Positions 45,920 through 55,116 are shown, counted from the stretch's first letter. The stretch: DNA of 64,000 nt from Crocinitomicaceae bacterium (GCA_022447585.1 JAKVAR010000048.1:1-64000), one strand, 5' to 3'. Program-made: numbers and translations. Notes: generated by a model from the sequence alone, not told the origin.

Positions 45920-47002
45920 ATGGCATTTTTCAAAAAGCTTTTCAATAAAGGCTCAGAACCTAAAAGTCCGCGTGGATTTAACACTTTGACTATTTCAAAA
46001 ATCACAAGACTTTCTGATGATACCGTTATGGTAACTCTTGATATACCTGAAGCTTTGAAAGCTCAGTACAATTTCATTCCAGGTCAATATTTAGACTTCG
46101 CGATTACAATTGATGGAAAAGAACAAAGACGTTCTTACTCTATTTGTAGTGGAAAAGATGAAGAATTATCAGTTGCAATTAAAAAAGTGGATAAAGGAAT
46201 TGTTTCGACATGGTTCAATGAAGTAGCTAAGGCTGAAGCTCCAATTTTCGCTTCTGCTCCACAAGGAAGTTTTACACTTCCCAAAGACATAAAAAGAGTA
46301 GTTTCGTTTGCTGCAGGAAGCGGAATCACTCCAATCGTATCAATTGCTAAAGACATTGAACCATCTGAAGCAAAGCTTAACTTATTTTTTGGCAACAGAA
46401 CTGAAAGTTCAATTCTTTTTAAATCTGATCTAGATGGACTAAAGAATACTAGTGTTTCATATTTCTTAAGCGGTGAATCAAAAGATGGATTTGAAAATGG
46501 TCGTTTAGACAATGACAATATATCTTCCATTATCAAAGGTAATTTAGATTTATTGAAGTCTGATTACTTTCTATTATGCGGACCAGAAGAAATGATTGTT
46601 TCTGCAATTGATACACTAAAAGTTTTTGGTGTGGCAGAGGATAAAATCAAGTACGAGTTATTTACAGCTCCAGTTAAAATGCAAGTAAAGGCTTCTGATA
46701 CATCAGGTTCATTCTCTGGAATATCTCAGGTTTCCATTATTCTTGACGACGAGACTGATTCTTTCGAATTAAAATCGGATGGAATGAGTATTCTTGAAAA
46801 ATCTAACAGAGAAGGGTTAGATGCGCCATACTCTTGCAAAGGAGGTGTATGTAGTACTTGCAAAGCTAAAGTAATAAAAGGTAAAGCCTCAATGAAAATG
46901 AACTATTCTTTAACCGATAAAGAAGTTGAAGAGGGGTTCATTCTAACTTGTCAGGCACACCCGGATAGTGAAGAAGTTGTAATTTCTTTTGATGATGTCT
47001 AA
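45920..47002 (+). CDS. PaaE-like ferredoxin reductase (copy 2)
   Basis: A 360-residue paralogue with the same domain order as the preceding gene. It has RRSYSICSGKDE (FAD), FAAGSGITPIVSIAKD and LCGPEEMIVSAID (nucleotide), and CKGGVCSTCKAKV ... LTCQAHP (ferredoxin). All four cluster Cys are kept, so it looks functional. A short basic N-terminal extension (MAFFKKLFNKGSEPKSPRG) distinguishes it. Divergence is substantial, so this is an old duplication or a specialised reductase rather than a recent copy. The SDR gene overlaps its 3' end. Confidence 0.9.
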   Translation: MAFFKKLFNKGSEPKSPRGFNTLTISKITRLSDDTVMVTLDIPEALKAQYNFIPGQYLDFAITIDGKEQRRSYSICSGKDEELSVAIKKVDKGIVSTWFNEVAKAEAPIFASAPQGSFTLPKDIKRVVSFAAGSGITPIVSIAKDIEPSEAKLNLFFGNRTESSILFKSDLDGLKNTSVSYFLSGESKDGFENGRLDNDNISSIIKGNLDLLKSDYFLLCGPEEMIVSAIDTLKVFGVAEDKIKYELFTAPVKMQVKASDTSGSFSGISQVSIILDDETDSFELKSDGMSILEKSNREGLDAPYSCKGGVCSTCKAKVIKGKASMKMNYSLTDKEVEEGFILTCQAHPDSEEVVISFDDV

Positions 47003-47681
47003 AAATATAATAATTGTAGGAGCAAGTAGGGGGATAGGTAAAGCAATCGTAGAAAAATTAGCTCAAGACTCTAATAATGTCATTCTAGCCTTGGCCAGAA
47101 ACATTAAAAAAATGAATCATTCTTTTGAAAGCCTTACAAATGTTACATGCATTGAACTAGACCTAGATTCTGATGATATTCGCAAAAAATGCGAAACAGC
47201 TTTCTCAGAATTAGAAACGATTGATATTTTAATCAACAACGCTGGTGTTTTAGTAAATAAACCCTTCATAGAACTATCTAGAAAAGATCTAGAAACATGT
47301 TACAGTGTTAATGTAATGAGTGTAATGGAAACAGTTCAGGCAGCTATTCCGAAAATGACAAAAGCACATATCGTTAACATCAGCTCAATTGGTGGTTTTC
47401 AAGGCAGTGTAAAATTCCCTGGGCTAGCGGCCTATTCGACTTCAAAAGCAGCACTATGCAGTTTTACAGAATTGTTTGCAGAAGAATATAAAGATTCATC
47501 AATTAAAATGAATTGTCTCTGTCTAGGGGCAGCTCAAACGGAAATGTTGGAAGAAGCTTTTCCTGGATATGAAGCTCCTGTATCTGCAGAGAAAATGGCA
47601 GAATATATTGTTGATTTCTCTTTAAATGCCGACCAATGGATGAATGGAAAAATCATTCCTGTATCTTTAAGTACTCCATAG
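46995..47681 (+). CDS. short-chain dehydrogenase/reductase
   Basis: A 228-residue SDR. Start at 46995 (MSKNIIIVGASRGIGKAIVE) is chosen because the Rossmann motif GASRGIG begins at the expected place; an in-frame ATG one codon upstream (46992) is an equal alternative. NNAG, the Ser of SSIGGFQG and the active-site YSTSKAA are present. It overlaps the second PaaE-like gene by eight bases, so it is likely co-expressed; the substrate may be a phenylacetate pathway intermediate, but this is inference. Confidence 0.88.
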   Translation: MSKNIIIVGASRGIGKAIVEKLAQDSNNVILALARNIKKMNHSFESLTNVTCIELDLDSDDIRKKCETAFSELETIDILINNAGVLVNKPFIELSRKDLETCYSVNVMSVMETVQAAIPKMTKAHIVNISSIGGFQGSVKFPGLAAYSTSKAALCSFTELFAEEYKDSSIKMNCLCLGAAQTEMLEEAFPGYEAPVSAEKMAEYIVDFSLNADQWMNGKIIPVSLSTP

Positions 47682-47729
47682 TTGTTACTATTTATAATTT
47701 CTGTATTATCTAGTTAAATTAACTATATA

Positions 47730-48296
47730 TTGATACGAAAAAGGAACATCAAAAACTTACCCGAATCAGAGGTAATTGCACTCGCTAAAAAGCAGAGTCG
47801 ATATTTTGGTGTACTCTACGATCGATATTTTGATCAAATTTTTCGCTTTGTATTTAAAAAACTAGGTGGTCAAGAGGATTTAGCCGGAGATCTTACCCAA
47901 CAAGCTTTCATGAAGGCAATGGCAAATATTGAAAAATATGAAGATCGAGGTTTACCTTTTTCAAGTTGGCTATATCGAATTGCGCAGAATGAGGTACTGA
48001 TGTACTTCAGAAAGGCGAAGAAGAATATAGAGATAGCTATTGATGAGAACAGAATATTGGACCTGGCTGGAGAAGCAAATTTATCCAATTCAATGTCTAT
48101 TGAAGATCAAGAACGATTGATCGAAATGCTCAATGAATTAAAGGAGGATCAAATAGCGATTATAGAATTGAGATTTTTTCAAGAGATTAGTTTCAAAGAG
48201 ATCGCTGAGATATATAATATTACAGAAGCCAATGCTAAGATGAGAACTTATCGTATTTTAGAGCGTATAGGCAAAAAGTGGGAAGAGAAAAAATGA
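47730..48296 (+). CDS. ECF-type RNA polymerase sigma factor
   Basis: A 188-residue sigma-70 family protein lacking region 1 and most of region 3. Region 2 spans about 25-90 (FGVLYDRYFDQIFRFVFKKL, then YEDRGLPFSSWLYRIAQNEV), and region 4 about 125-185 (RFFQEISFKEIAEIYNIT). The start is TTG at 47730; no upstream ATG is in frame and the next ATG falls inside region 2. It overlaps the small membrane-protein gene by four bases (ATGA). It could regulate the following PorP operon. Confidence 0.9.
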   Translation: MIRKRNIKNLPESEVIALAKKQSRYFGVLYDRYFDQIFRFVFKKLGGQEDLAGDLTQQAFMKAMANIEKYEDRGLPFSSWLYRIAQNEVLMYFRKAKKNIEIAIDENRILDLAGEANLSNSMSIEDQERLIEMLNELKEDQIAIIELRFFQEISFKEIAEIYNITEANAKMRTYRILERIGKKWEEKK

Positions 48297-48502
48297 GAAA
48301 ATTCATTTTAAATAAAGACAAAAAAGAGGTTAATCCATCACCTGAGCAAATCAAGCGTCAGAAGGATTTTTCGCGTCTACACCACGATTACGAAAAGTTG
48401 ACCAAGCGCGGAAAACGACCGCTTTATCAAGATCCAAAACTATTCATGCTTATTCTAATAATCGGAATCGTAATGCTCTTGGTTTATCTCGAATCCAAAT
48501 AG
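48293..48502 (+). CDS. small single-pass membrane protein
   Basis: A 69-residue protein starting at 48293 (ATGA overlap with the sigma factor stop). A highly basic, hydrophilic N-terminal half precedes one membrane helix (about 50-66, PKLFMLILIIGIVMLLVYL). No zinc-finger anti-sigma motif is seen. Its coupling to an ECF sigma gene suggests a regulator or anchor for the sigma factor; this is inference from context only. Confidence 0.7.
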   Translation: MRKFILNKDKKEVNPSPEQIKRQKDFSRLHHDYEKLTKRGKRPLYQDPKLFMLILIIGIVMLLVYLESK

Positions 48503-48545
48503 CCCTCCTTCCCTAGCTACTTTTTTCGTATCTTCATGTGATTAA

Positions 48546-49556
48546 TTGAAGCCATTGAAACATTTGCTACTTCTTTCTGTCTCACTAATTCTAAGCTTAT
48601 TAGCCTATGGACAAGATATACATTGGTCTCAGTTCAGTGATAATCCAATCTTTCAAAACCCGGGTAATACGGGTCATTTCAAAGGAGACATTCGATTCGT
48701 TGGAAACTTTAGAGATCAATGGAGGGCTGTCACAAGGCCTTATAGTACGATTTCACTTTCTGTCGATGGTAATAATAATAAACTAAAAAACTTAGGATAT
48801 GGATTACTCTTTTTTCATGATGTGACCGGTGATGGAAGCTTGAGAACAATTGAAGTTCAAGGTAATCTCTCATACCACTTAAAACTTACCGCTGATTCAA
48901 TGCATACGATCAGACCGGGGGTTAACATCGGGATTAATCATCGTCAATTGGATTTTAGTCAATACTATTTCGATAATCAATACGATGGTATTTCATATAA
49001 CCCAGCATTAGCGACTAACGAAATCCTTCAAACAGATAGAAAAACAAATTTCTCAATAGGAGTTGGTAGTATTTATCAATTCTATAAAAATGAAAGGGTA
49101 AATATAATAGCAGGAATTGGCGCATACAATTTAAACAAACCCAATCAAGGGTTTTATAATGAAGTAATTAAAAGAGATATTAGGGCTAACATATTCGCCA
49201 AAGGGATTTATAAATTAAATTATGATTGGGATCTTGTTCCAGCATTCAACTTTTCAATTCAGGGTAAATACCGAGAAATGGTCCTAGGCTCTTCCATTAA
49301 ATATACCTTAATCAATAAACTTGGACAATACAGAGCTCTTTATGGTGGTCTGTGGTATAGAAACAGAGATGCAGGATTCATTTCAGTTGGAATGGATTAT
49401 CAAAGCTGGTTCGTTGGATTGAGTTATGATATTAACTTTTCAAAACTAACTCCTGCGAGTAGAACCCGTGGTGGTTTCGAAATAGCAGTTAGATATATTT
49501 TGACGAGATTTAAACCTAAAAAAATGATACATAGGATATGTCCAGACTACATTTAA
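48546..49556 (+). CDS. PorP/SprF family type IX secretion membrane protein
   Basis: A 336-residue outer-membrane protein. The TTG at 48546 gives a signal peptide (MKPLKHLLLLSVSLILSLLAYGQ-type). The conserved DIHWSQFSDNPIFQNPGNTG start after cleavage and repeated beta-strand patterns ending VRYILTRFKPKK are characteristic of PorP/SprF. Such proteins accompany T9SS type B cargo and help it be exported or attached. Two type B cargo genes lie elsewhere in this window (18819-22388, 25999-29280). The next gene overlaps its end by 19 bases. Confidence 0.9.
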   Translation: MKPLKHLLLLSVSLILSLLAYGQDIHWSQFSDNPIFQNPGNTGHFKGDIRFVGNFRDQWRAVTRPYSTISLSVDGNNNKLKNLGYGLLFFHDVTGDGSLRTIEVQGNLSYHLKLTADSMHTIRPGVNIGINHRQLDFSQYYFDNQYDGISYNPALATNEILQTDRKTNFSIGVGSIYQFYKNERVNIIAGIGAYNLNKPNQGFYNEVIKRDIRANIFAKGIYKLNYDWDLVPAFNFSIQGKYREMVLGSSIKYTLINKLGQYRALYGGLWYRNRDAGFISVGMDYQSWFVGLSYDINFSKLTPASRTRGGFEIAVRYILTRFKPKKMIHRICPDYI

Positions 49557-51775
49557 TTGCACTATTTTTAGTTTTCTCAGGGCTAGCTTTTGGACAAAAC
49601 AACTTGAAGAAATACCTAGATTTTGCTCAAGAGCAATATGACAAAGGAGATTACTTCTATGCCATGGAGTATTATAAAAAGGCTATGGAGCTTGACTCCA
49701 ATTCCGTTGATATTTTATGGAAATATGCAGAAACCTCAAAGGCATATAAAGATTATCGCAAAGCCGAGTTCTATTACGCCAAGGTTTATGATCGTGAAGA
49801 ATCACGTATTTATCCATCAAGTTTATTGAACCTTGGTTTAATGCAAAAGCAAAATGGTAAATATGATAAAGCATTAGAAACTTTCAAAAAGGCCAAAAAG
49901 AAATATTACAAACAGAAGAAAAGCTATAACTACCAGAAAGCAAAAAAAGAAATTGAAAGTACAGTTTGGGCAAAGTCTGCCATAGTCGATACCTCTAAAG
50001 TAAAATTTGAACAATTACCAGAAACCGTTAATACACCAAATTCAGAATTCGGTCATGGAATATATATGGACCAGCTTATTTTTTCAAGTTTACGCGCGGA
50101 TTCAATTAGTACGAGAGAAGAAGTTTACTCAAAAGAGTATACAACTTCAATCTACTCAAGTGAAATTGTAAAAACTGAATTCGAAAAATCTGAAAAGATA
50201 GAACAGTTAATTATAAAAGAATTCAATACAGGTAACGGAACTTTCTCATTAGACGGAACAAGATTTTACTTCAGTAAATGTGGTGAAGACGGCTACAATT
50301 ACTCCTGTAAAATAATGGTTGCACAATACTCCAACCAACAATGGACTTATATCGATTCCTTAGGAGATATTATTAATGAGCCTGGTGCTAATACAACTAT
50401 GCCTTGCATTGCGTATATTGACGGACAGGAAACGCTGATCTTTGCATCTAATCGTAAAGAAAGTAAAGGAGGTTTAGACCTATTCTATTCTAAAATTAAA
50501 AATGGAAACCAATACGGTAAAGTTAGAGCGATTAAATCGATCAACACCATTGATAATGAATTAACACCTTGGTGGGATAAAGCAAATCAAAGACTGTACT
50601 TCTCATCTTCTTGGCATAATGGATTTGGAGGATATGACATCCATTACTCTCCCTACACAACAAAATTTGAGAAGCCAATTAACGCGGGAATACCAGAGAA
50701 TAGTCCGGCGAATGATTTATATTATTTCAAACACAAAGATTCAGCATTTGTAACTTCGAATCGAATTGGAGTGATGTACAGTAAAAATCCAACTTGTTGC
50801 AGTGATATTTTTGTTTTGATTCCTCGGGCAAAAGAAATCCCTCCTACTCCAGAAGAAACTTTAGCTGACCTAAATAAGCGCTTACCGGTGACGCTATACT
50901 TCCACAATGACATTCCAAACCCTAGATCTAGAGATACCATTACAAAAGTCAATTATATCTCATCATATCATGATTACACATCAATGATTCATCAATACCA
51001 ACAAGAATACGCGAATGGCTTAGAGGGAGTTAAAGCCGATGAGGCCAAGGAGGACATTGAAAGTTTTTTCATTGAATACGTCGATAAGGGTGTTTCTGAC
51101 TTAGAATTGTTTAGAGATTTACTTTTAAAAGAACTTGACCGAGGAGCAAAAATCAATATTACAGTCAAAGGATTTGCAAGTCCATTAGCAAAGACCGACT
51201 ACAATGTTAACCTCACTAAAAGAAGAATATCATCAATGGTGAATTATATGCGAGAATATGATAATGGTATTTTCGTAAAATATTTAGATGCAACTGCCTC
51301 GAATGGTGGAAAAGTAATATTCTCTCAAATTCCATTTGGCGAATACACAGCGAATCAAACCACAAGCGACAATCCGAATGATGTACAAAATTCTGTTTAT
51401 TCTCGCTCAGCAGCTAAAGAGCGCAAAATTGAAATTCAATCTGTAAGCTATTTACAAGAGGAAAATGAATTGGTATTAACCACAGATACTCCAGTAATTG
51501 ATGCGGGAGGAAGTAGTAAGGGTGATATTATAGAGCGAGAATTTATCATTCGAAATAAATCCAACGAACCAATAGAAATAGAATCTATTCTTAGTGATTG
51601 TGAATGTATGACGTATACAATCACCAATACCCAAATTGCAGCTCAAGCATCAAAAACGATTACTTTAAAACTTGATACCGGAGGTCTATCTGGCTTCAAT
51701 GTTCAATCAGTAACACTGCAGGTTAAAAATTCCAAAGAAGAATTGAAGTTATACATCTCCACCGAAATCAAATAA
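49538..51775 (+). CDS. TPR-PD40-OmpA-DUF1573 envelope protein
   Basis: A 745-residue protein with signal peptide (MSRLHLIALFLVFSGLAFGQ). TPR repeats (about 25-130, YYKKAMELDSNSVDILWKYA) lead to WD40/PD40-like beta-propeller repeats (about 170-430). Next comes an OmpA-like peptidoglycan-binding region (about 520-645, ITVKGFASPLAKTDYNVNLT and LTKRRISSMVNYM). A DUF1573 Ig-like domain (about 650-745, EREFIIRNKSNEPIEIESIL, CECM) ends the chain. The TPR-PD40-OmpA order is that of PorE/SprE-related T9SS partners; the DUF1573 ending is extra. It overlaps the PorP gene. Confidence 0.87.
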   Translation: MSRLHLIALFLVFSGLAFGQNNLKKYLDFAQEQYDKGDYFYAMEYYKKAMELDSNSVDILWKYAETSKAYKDYRKAEFYYAKVYDREESRIYPSSLLNLGLMQKQNGKYDKALETFKKAKKKYYKQKKSYNYQKAKKEIESTVWAKSAIVDTSKVKFEQLPETVNTPNSEFGHGIYMDQLIFSSLRADSISTREEVYSKEYTTSIYSSEIVKTEFEKSEKIEQLIIKEFNTGNGTFSLDGTRFYFSKCGEDGYNYSCKIMVAQYSNQQWTYIDSLGDIINEPGANTTMPCIAYIDGQETLIFASNRKESKGGLDLFYSKIKNGNQYGKVRAIKSINTIDNELTPWWDKANQRLYFSSSWHNGFGGYDIHYSPYTTKFEKPINAGIPENSPANDLYYFKHKDSAFVTSNRIGVMYSKNPTCCSDIFVLIPRAKEIPPTPEETLADLNKRLPVTLYFHNDIPNPRSRDTITKVNYISSYHDYTSMIHQYQQEYANGLEGVKADEAKEDIESFFIEYVDKGVSDLELFRDLLLKELDRGAKINITVKGFASPLAKTDYNVNLTKRRISSMVNYMREYDNGIFVKYLDATASNGGKVIFSQIPFGEYTANQTTSDNPNDVQNSVYSRSAAKERKIEIQSVSYLQEENELVLTTDTPVIDAGGSSKGDIIEREFIIRNKSNEPIEIESILSDCECMTYTITNTQIAAQASKTITLKLDTGGLSGFNVQSVTLQVKNSKEELKLYISTEIK

Positions 51776-51795
51776 AAACATTACGGTTATTAAGA

Positions 51796-51815
51796 AAAGC
51801 GTATTTTTACGCTTT
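51796..51815 (+). terminator. hairpin, possible weak terminator
   Basis: An 8-bp stem (AAAGCGTA/TACGCTTT) with a TTTT loop lies 20 bp after the stop of the OmpA-type gene. It lacks a strong T run afterwards, so it may be only a weak terminator. Confidence 0.4.
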
Positions 51816-51826
51816 CAACTAGTACT

Positions 51827-53005
51827 ATGAGCGAGGAACAAACAGAAATTATAGCTAAACCAAAGGTTCGATTGAAATTTATCGATATGGCCAGATCATT
51901 AGCTATTCTGTTAATGCTTGAAGGTCATTTTATTGAATTGTTGTTTACTAATTTTAAACCAATGGTAAAAACGATTCGCGAGACTGGTACATCAGGGTAT
52001 ATTGTTTTTGATTGGTTTTACTTTATAAAAGGGTTTACAGCCCCACTATTCTTTACGGTAACGGGAATTGTATTCATCTACTTACTTGCTAGAAATAAAG
52101 AAGCTGGCTTTAGAAGAAATCCAAGGGTCATTAAAGGGTTTAAGCGGGGAGGAGAATTACTGATTTGGGGATACATTCTACAATTGAATGTATTTAATCT
52201 ATCGAATACATTCTACAACGAAAAAACATGGTTTTTTGCATTTCATGTACTTCAATCTATTGGGCTCGGGATCATAACATTATTATTGATTTTCGGTATC
52301 TATAAGCTAATCAATAGGGGGCCTTTGTTCTTATACTATTTTATTGCAGGAACAGTTATATTTTGCTTCTACCCTGGTTTAAAAGGGTTAGCGGAAGGCG
52401 CATATTTCCCTGAGCATGCACCACAATTAATTCAGAATGTTTTTAGAGGACCATATTCGATATTTCCAATTGTACCTTGGATGGCATTTACAATGTATGG
52501 AGGGATGGTTGGTGCATTAACAATTAGGTATCAAGATCATGTTAAAAAGTTTTGGTATCCATTGGTATTTATAGGATTAGGAATCACGCTAAATGTTACT
52601 GGGCGAAGCATTGGATTAACGCTAGATTCATTTGTTGAATTCATTAGCGGAATGAAACTTTACTTAGTCGAAAACACATGGTTATATGGACGACTAGGAC
52701 AAATTTTTATAGCGCTAGGTGCATTTATGTTGATAGACAAATTATTTAATGTAAAAGCAGAGTTATTTCTTAAAATTGGACAGAACACTTTATCCATTTA
52801 TATAATTCACGTAATCATATTATATGGTGGAGTTTTTGGATATGGTTTAAAAACAGATTTCGCGAGATCCTTAAACGGTTGGCAAGTAATATTAGGAGCG
52901 ATTGCGTTTATTGGTTTCTTCGTTCTTTTCATTAGACACTTAGAATTCTTTGAAAGGATTAAGGAAAAAATTCTAAGTCCATTTAAACGAAAAAGAAGGT
53001 ATTAA
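51827..53005 (+). CDS. DUF1624 (heparan-glucosaminide acetyltransferase-like) membrane protein
   Basis: A 392-residue membrane protein with about ten transmembrane helices. RLKFIDMARSLAILLMLEGH at the N-terminus matches the acyltransferase-3/DUF1624 start, with the His (residue 34) of LEGHFIE a family catalytic candidate. It ends in a basic tail (FKRKRRY). Likely transfers acyl groups to envelope sugars; substrate unknown. Converges on the SGNH gene, overlapping four bases. Confidence 0.82.
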   Translation: MSEEQTEIIAKPKVRLKFIDMARSLAILLMLEGHFIELLFTNFKPMVKTIRETGTSGYIVFDWFYFIKGFTAPLFFTVTGIVFIYLLARNKEAGFRRNPRVIKGFKRGGELLIWGYILQLNVFNLSNTFYNEKTWFFAFHVLQSIGLGIITLLLIFGIYKLINRGPLFLYYFIAGTVIFCFYPGLKGLAEGAYFPEHAPQLIQNVFRGPYSIFPIVPWMAFTMYGGMVGALTIRYQDHVKKFWYPLVFIGLGITLNVTGRSIGLTLDSFVEFISGMKLYLVENTWLYGRLGQIFIALGAFMLIDKLFNVKAELFLKIGQNTLSIYIIHVIILYGGVFGYGLKTDFARSLNGWQVILGAIAFIGFFVLFIRHLEFFERIKEKILSPFKRKRRY

Positions 53006-54093
53006 ACCTTCTTTTTATTGTTGACATTATATTTGGGATTTCTCTTCTTAACTCTTTTAGGTCGTGAAGGTTTTTTGAAAACGACTGCACGTTCAAGATA
53101 GCGCGTGCCACATTCTTCTTCAACTTCTAATCGAACAATATACCTTCCAGGCTTTCTGTATATATGTATTCCTGTAGAATCCTTAGATTTCTTTCCATCA
53201 TCAAACTTCCATTGCAAATCCAATGCATTCGGGAAATAACTCTTAAAATCCAGTATATACTTACCTTCCTCTGATACTTGAGGCGACAAGGTTAACTTAT
53301 TCTTATCTAACTTATATTTATGCCTAGATGTCTCGACAATTTCTTTTGCCTCTTTCTTGATAATTTCCGCATTCTTAGAGTCTATTGTTGATGTGAAAAC
53401 TCCCTCATTCGATTCATTAAAAATGGCGTTATAAAAAGTACTTGCAATTAAATAAGATCCATTTTTACTAGGATGAGCGCGATCTGGTGCATATAGATCA
53501 ATATTGCTTTTCTCCTTTACCGCTTTCCAAACCATTCCTACTGGAACGACAGGTACATCATATATATCACTTAAATAACGATAGCCTCTTTCAATGCTAT
53601 CAGCCATTTTCTCGTAAGTATTTACTTCTTCACGATCTAAATATCCACCTTCATAGCCCCAGGTCATATAAAACAAGATATTAGTACATGGGTTATTCTG
53701 ATAAATTGAATCTGTAATTTGATTTACAAAAGGAACCGTCGCCGAATCTATATATTCCGGTCTATAACTTAATTCACGGCTAAAGCCCTGAAGGACTATA
53801 TAATCCCAATTACGACTTTTTATGGCAGAATACATATCAGAGCGTTCAGAATGTACCTTAAATGAAGCTCCAGACTGTGTATTCCTCTCAATAATGGCAT
53901 TCTTACCCGCTTTATCCACAATCTTCTGTAAAATAGAAGGCATCTCATTCATATGCGTATAACTATTTCCAATAAACAAGATTTTTATTGGTTCTACAGT
54001 TGCAGCATTCGCCGAAGTTCCGAAAAACAACCAATTGAAAAAAACGAGCAAACTTTTCAAAACAATATTTCTAATACTTTTACTAATCAACAT
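53002..54093 (-). CDS. secreted SGNH/GDSL hydrolase with C-terminal PKD-like domain
   Basis: A 363-residue protein with a signal peptide ending near ASAN/AAT-like residue 30. The catalytic Ser44 lies in FIGNSYTH, and Asp204/His207 in APDRAHPSKNG, all SGNH residues; the Gly/Asn positions sit between them. Residues about 270-340 form a PKD-like domain (LDLQWKFDDGKKSKD, RYIVRLEVEEE). A basic tail (KKPSRPKRVKKRNPK) closes the protein. It may deacylate or deacetylate a surface polysaccharide, which would oppose the adjacent DUF1624 acyltransferase; that pairing is inference. Confidence 0.85.
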   Translation of the reverse strand: MLISKSIRNIVLKSLLVFFNWLFFGTSANAATVEPIKILFIGNSYTHMNEMPSILQKIVDKAGKNAIIERNTQSGASFKVHSERSDMYSAIKSRNWDYIVLQGFSRELSYRPEYIDSATVPFVNQITDSIYQNNPCTNILFYMTWGYEGGYLDREEVNTYEKMADSIERGYRYLSDIYDVPVVPVGMVWKAVKEKSNIDLYAPDRAHPSKNGSYLIASTFYNAIFNESNEGVFTSTIDSKNAEIIKKEAKEIVETSRHKYKLDKNKLTLSPQVSEEGKYILDFKSYFPNALDLQWKFDDGKKSKDSTGIHIYRKPGRYIVRLEVEEECGTRYLERAVVFKKPSRPKRVKKRNPKYNVNNKKKV

Positions 54094-54175
54094 AAGTTCG
54101 AACTTTAAGGTTCACTTATCCCATAACAAAATTCAATCCAAAATCAACTAGCTAAATACAAAAATAGCTAAAACA

Positions 54176-54565
54176 CTAGGCTTCAGCTATATCTTTTGCA
54201 ATTTGAGCTAATTCATCAGAACTTAACTTTAACTTTTCTTTTGCAAAGTTCATATCATCCAGCTTATCTATTGGAACCAAATGAATATGAGCATGCGGTA
54301 CCTCCAATCCTATCACCGTAATACCAATTCTATTGCACTGATGAACCTTCTGCATTTTTTTCGCGACCTTCTTCGAAAAAATAATCATTTCACCAAGCAA
54401 ATCATCTTCCAGGTCAAAAATGTAATCCACCTCCAATTTAGGAATGACTAGGACATGCCCTCGTTTGATAGGCATAATATCTAAAAAAGCCAAGAATTTA
54501 TCCGATTCTAAAACATTGTGGCAAGGAATTTCACCGTTTACTATTTTAGTGAATAAAGTAGACAT
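54176..54565 (-). CDS. HIT family nucleotide-binding protein
   Basis: A 129-residue HIT domain protein. The histidine triad HAHIHLVP (His91, His93, His95) is intact, preceded by a family-typical FLAFLDIMPIKRGHVLVIPK. Likely hydrolyses nucleoside phosphoramidates or dinucleotides. Its start overlaps the greA stop by one base (TAATG). Confidence 0.95.
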   Translation of the reverse strand: MSTLFTKIVNGEIPCHNVLESDKFLAFLDIMPIKRGHVLVIPKLEVDYIFDLEDDLLGEMIIFSKKVAKKMQKVHQCNRIGITVIGLEVPHAHIHLVPIDKLDDMNFAKEKLKLSSDELAQIAKDIAEA

Positions 54566-55038
54566 TAACGTGTGATTTCAATTATTTCAAATTGGAGCGT
54601 ACCATTTGGGGTAACTACATCCGCAATATCTCCCACAGACTTCCCCAACAAACCTTTGCCAAACGGAGATTCAATACTGATTTTTTTTGCTTTCAAATCC
54701 GCCTCATTCTCCGCAACAATAGTAAATATCATTTCCTGATTATTCTTAATATTTCTAATTTTTGCGGTAGATAAAATAAAAATCTTAGTATTATCAATTT
54801 CAGAATCATCAATAACACGTCCATTTGCTACAACATTCTTAAGTTTCGCAATTTTCGTCTCTAATATCCCTTGAGCCTCTTTAGCCGCATCGTATTCTGC
54901 ATTTTCTGATAAATCCCCTTTATCTATTGCCTCACCAATCTGTGCAGAAATAGCCGGACGTTGAACGTTCTCCATTTCATATAATTCATCCTTAAGCTTC
55001 TGCAAACCTTCTTTTGTATAGTAGTTAATTTCAGCCAT
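54565..55038 (-). CDS. greA: transcription elongation factor GreA
   Basis: A 157-residue protein. The ATG at 55038 (MAEINYYTKEGLQKLKDEL) is chosen over one four codons upstream. An N-terminal coiled-coil contains the DLSENAEYDAAKE tip motif, with acidic residues that stimulate RNA cleavage in stalled polymerase. A C-terminal FKBP-like domain (ISIESPFGKGLLGKSVGD) follows. Coupled to the HIT gene. Confidence 0.96.
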   Translation of the reverse strand: MAEINYYTKEGLQKLKDELYEMENVQRPAISAQIGEAIDKGDLSENAEYDAAKEAQGILETKIAKLKNVVANGRVIDDSEIDNTKIFILSTAKIRNIKNNQEMIFTIVAENEADLKAKKISIESPFGKGLLGKSVGDIADVVTPNGTLQFEIIEITR

Positions 55039-55068
55039 ATAATACTTCATTATTGTTAAACCAAAACA

Positions 55069-55090
55069 AGAGAGCCCATAAGGACTCTCT
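55069..55090 (-). terminator. terminator of the PorV-like operon
   Basis: A hairpin with AGAGAG/CTCTCT stem plus GG/CC pairs (loop ATAA) on the minus strand, followed by a T-rich tail, lies 27 bp after the stop of the PorV-like gene and before greA. Confidence 0.7.
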
Positions 55091-55116
55091 TGCTCATCAA
55101 ATATAATAAATTTTGC

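Noticed and set aside
46135-46536. 133-residue minus-strand frame inside the second PaaE-like gene
   Set aside because: Antisense shadow of a conserved reductase, no domain evidence.
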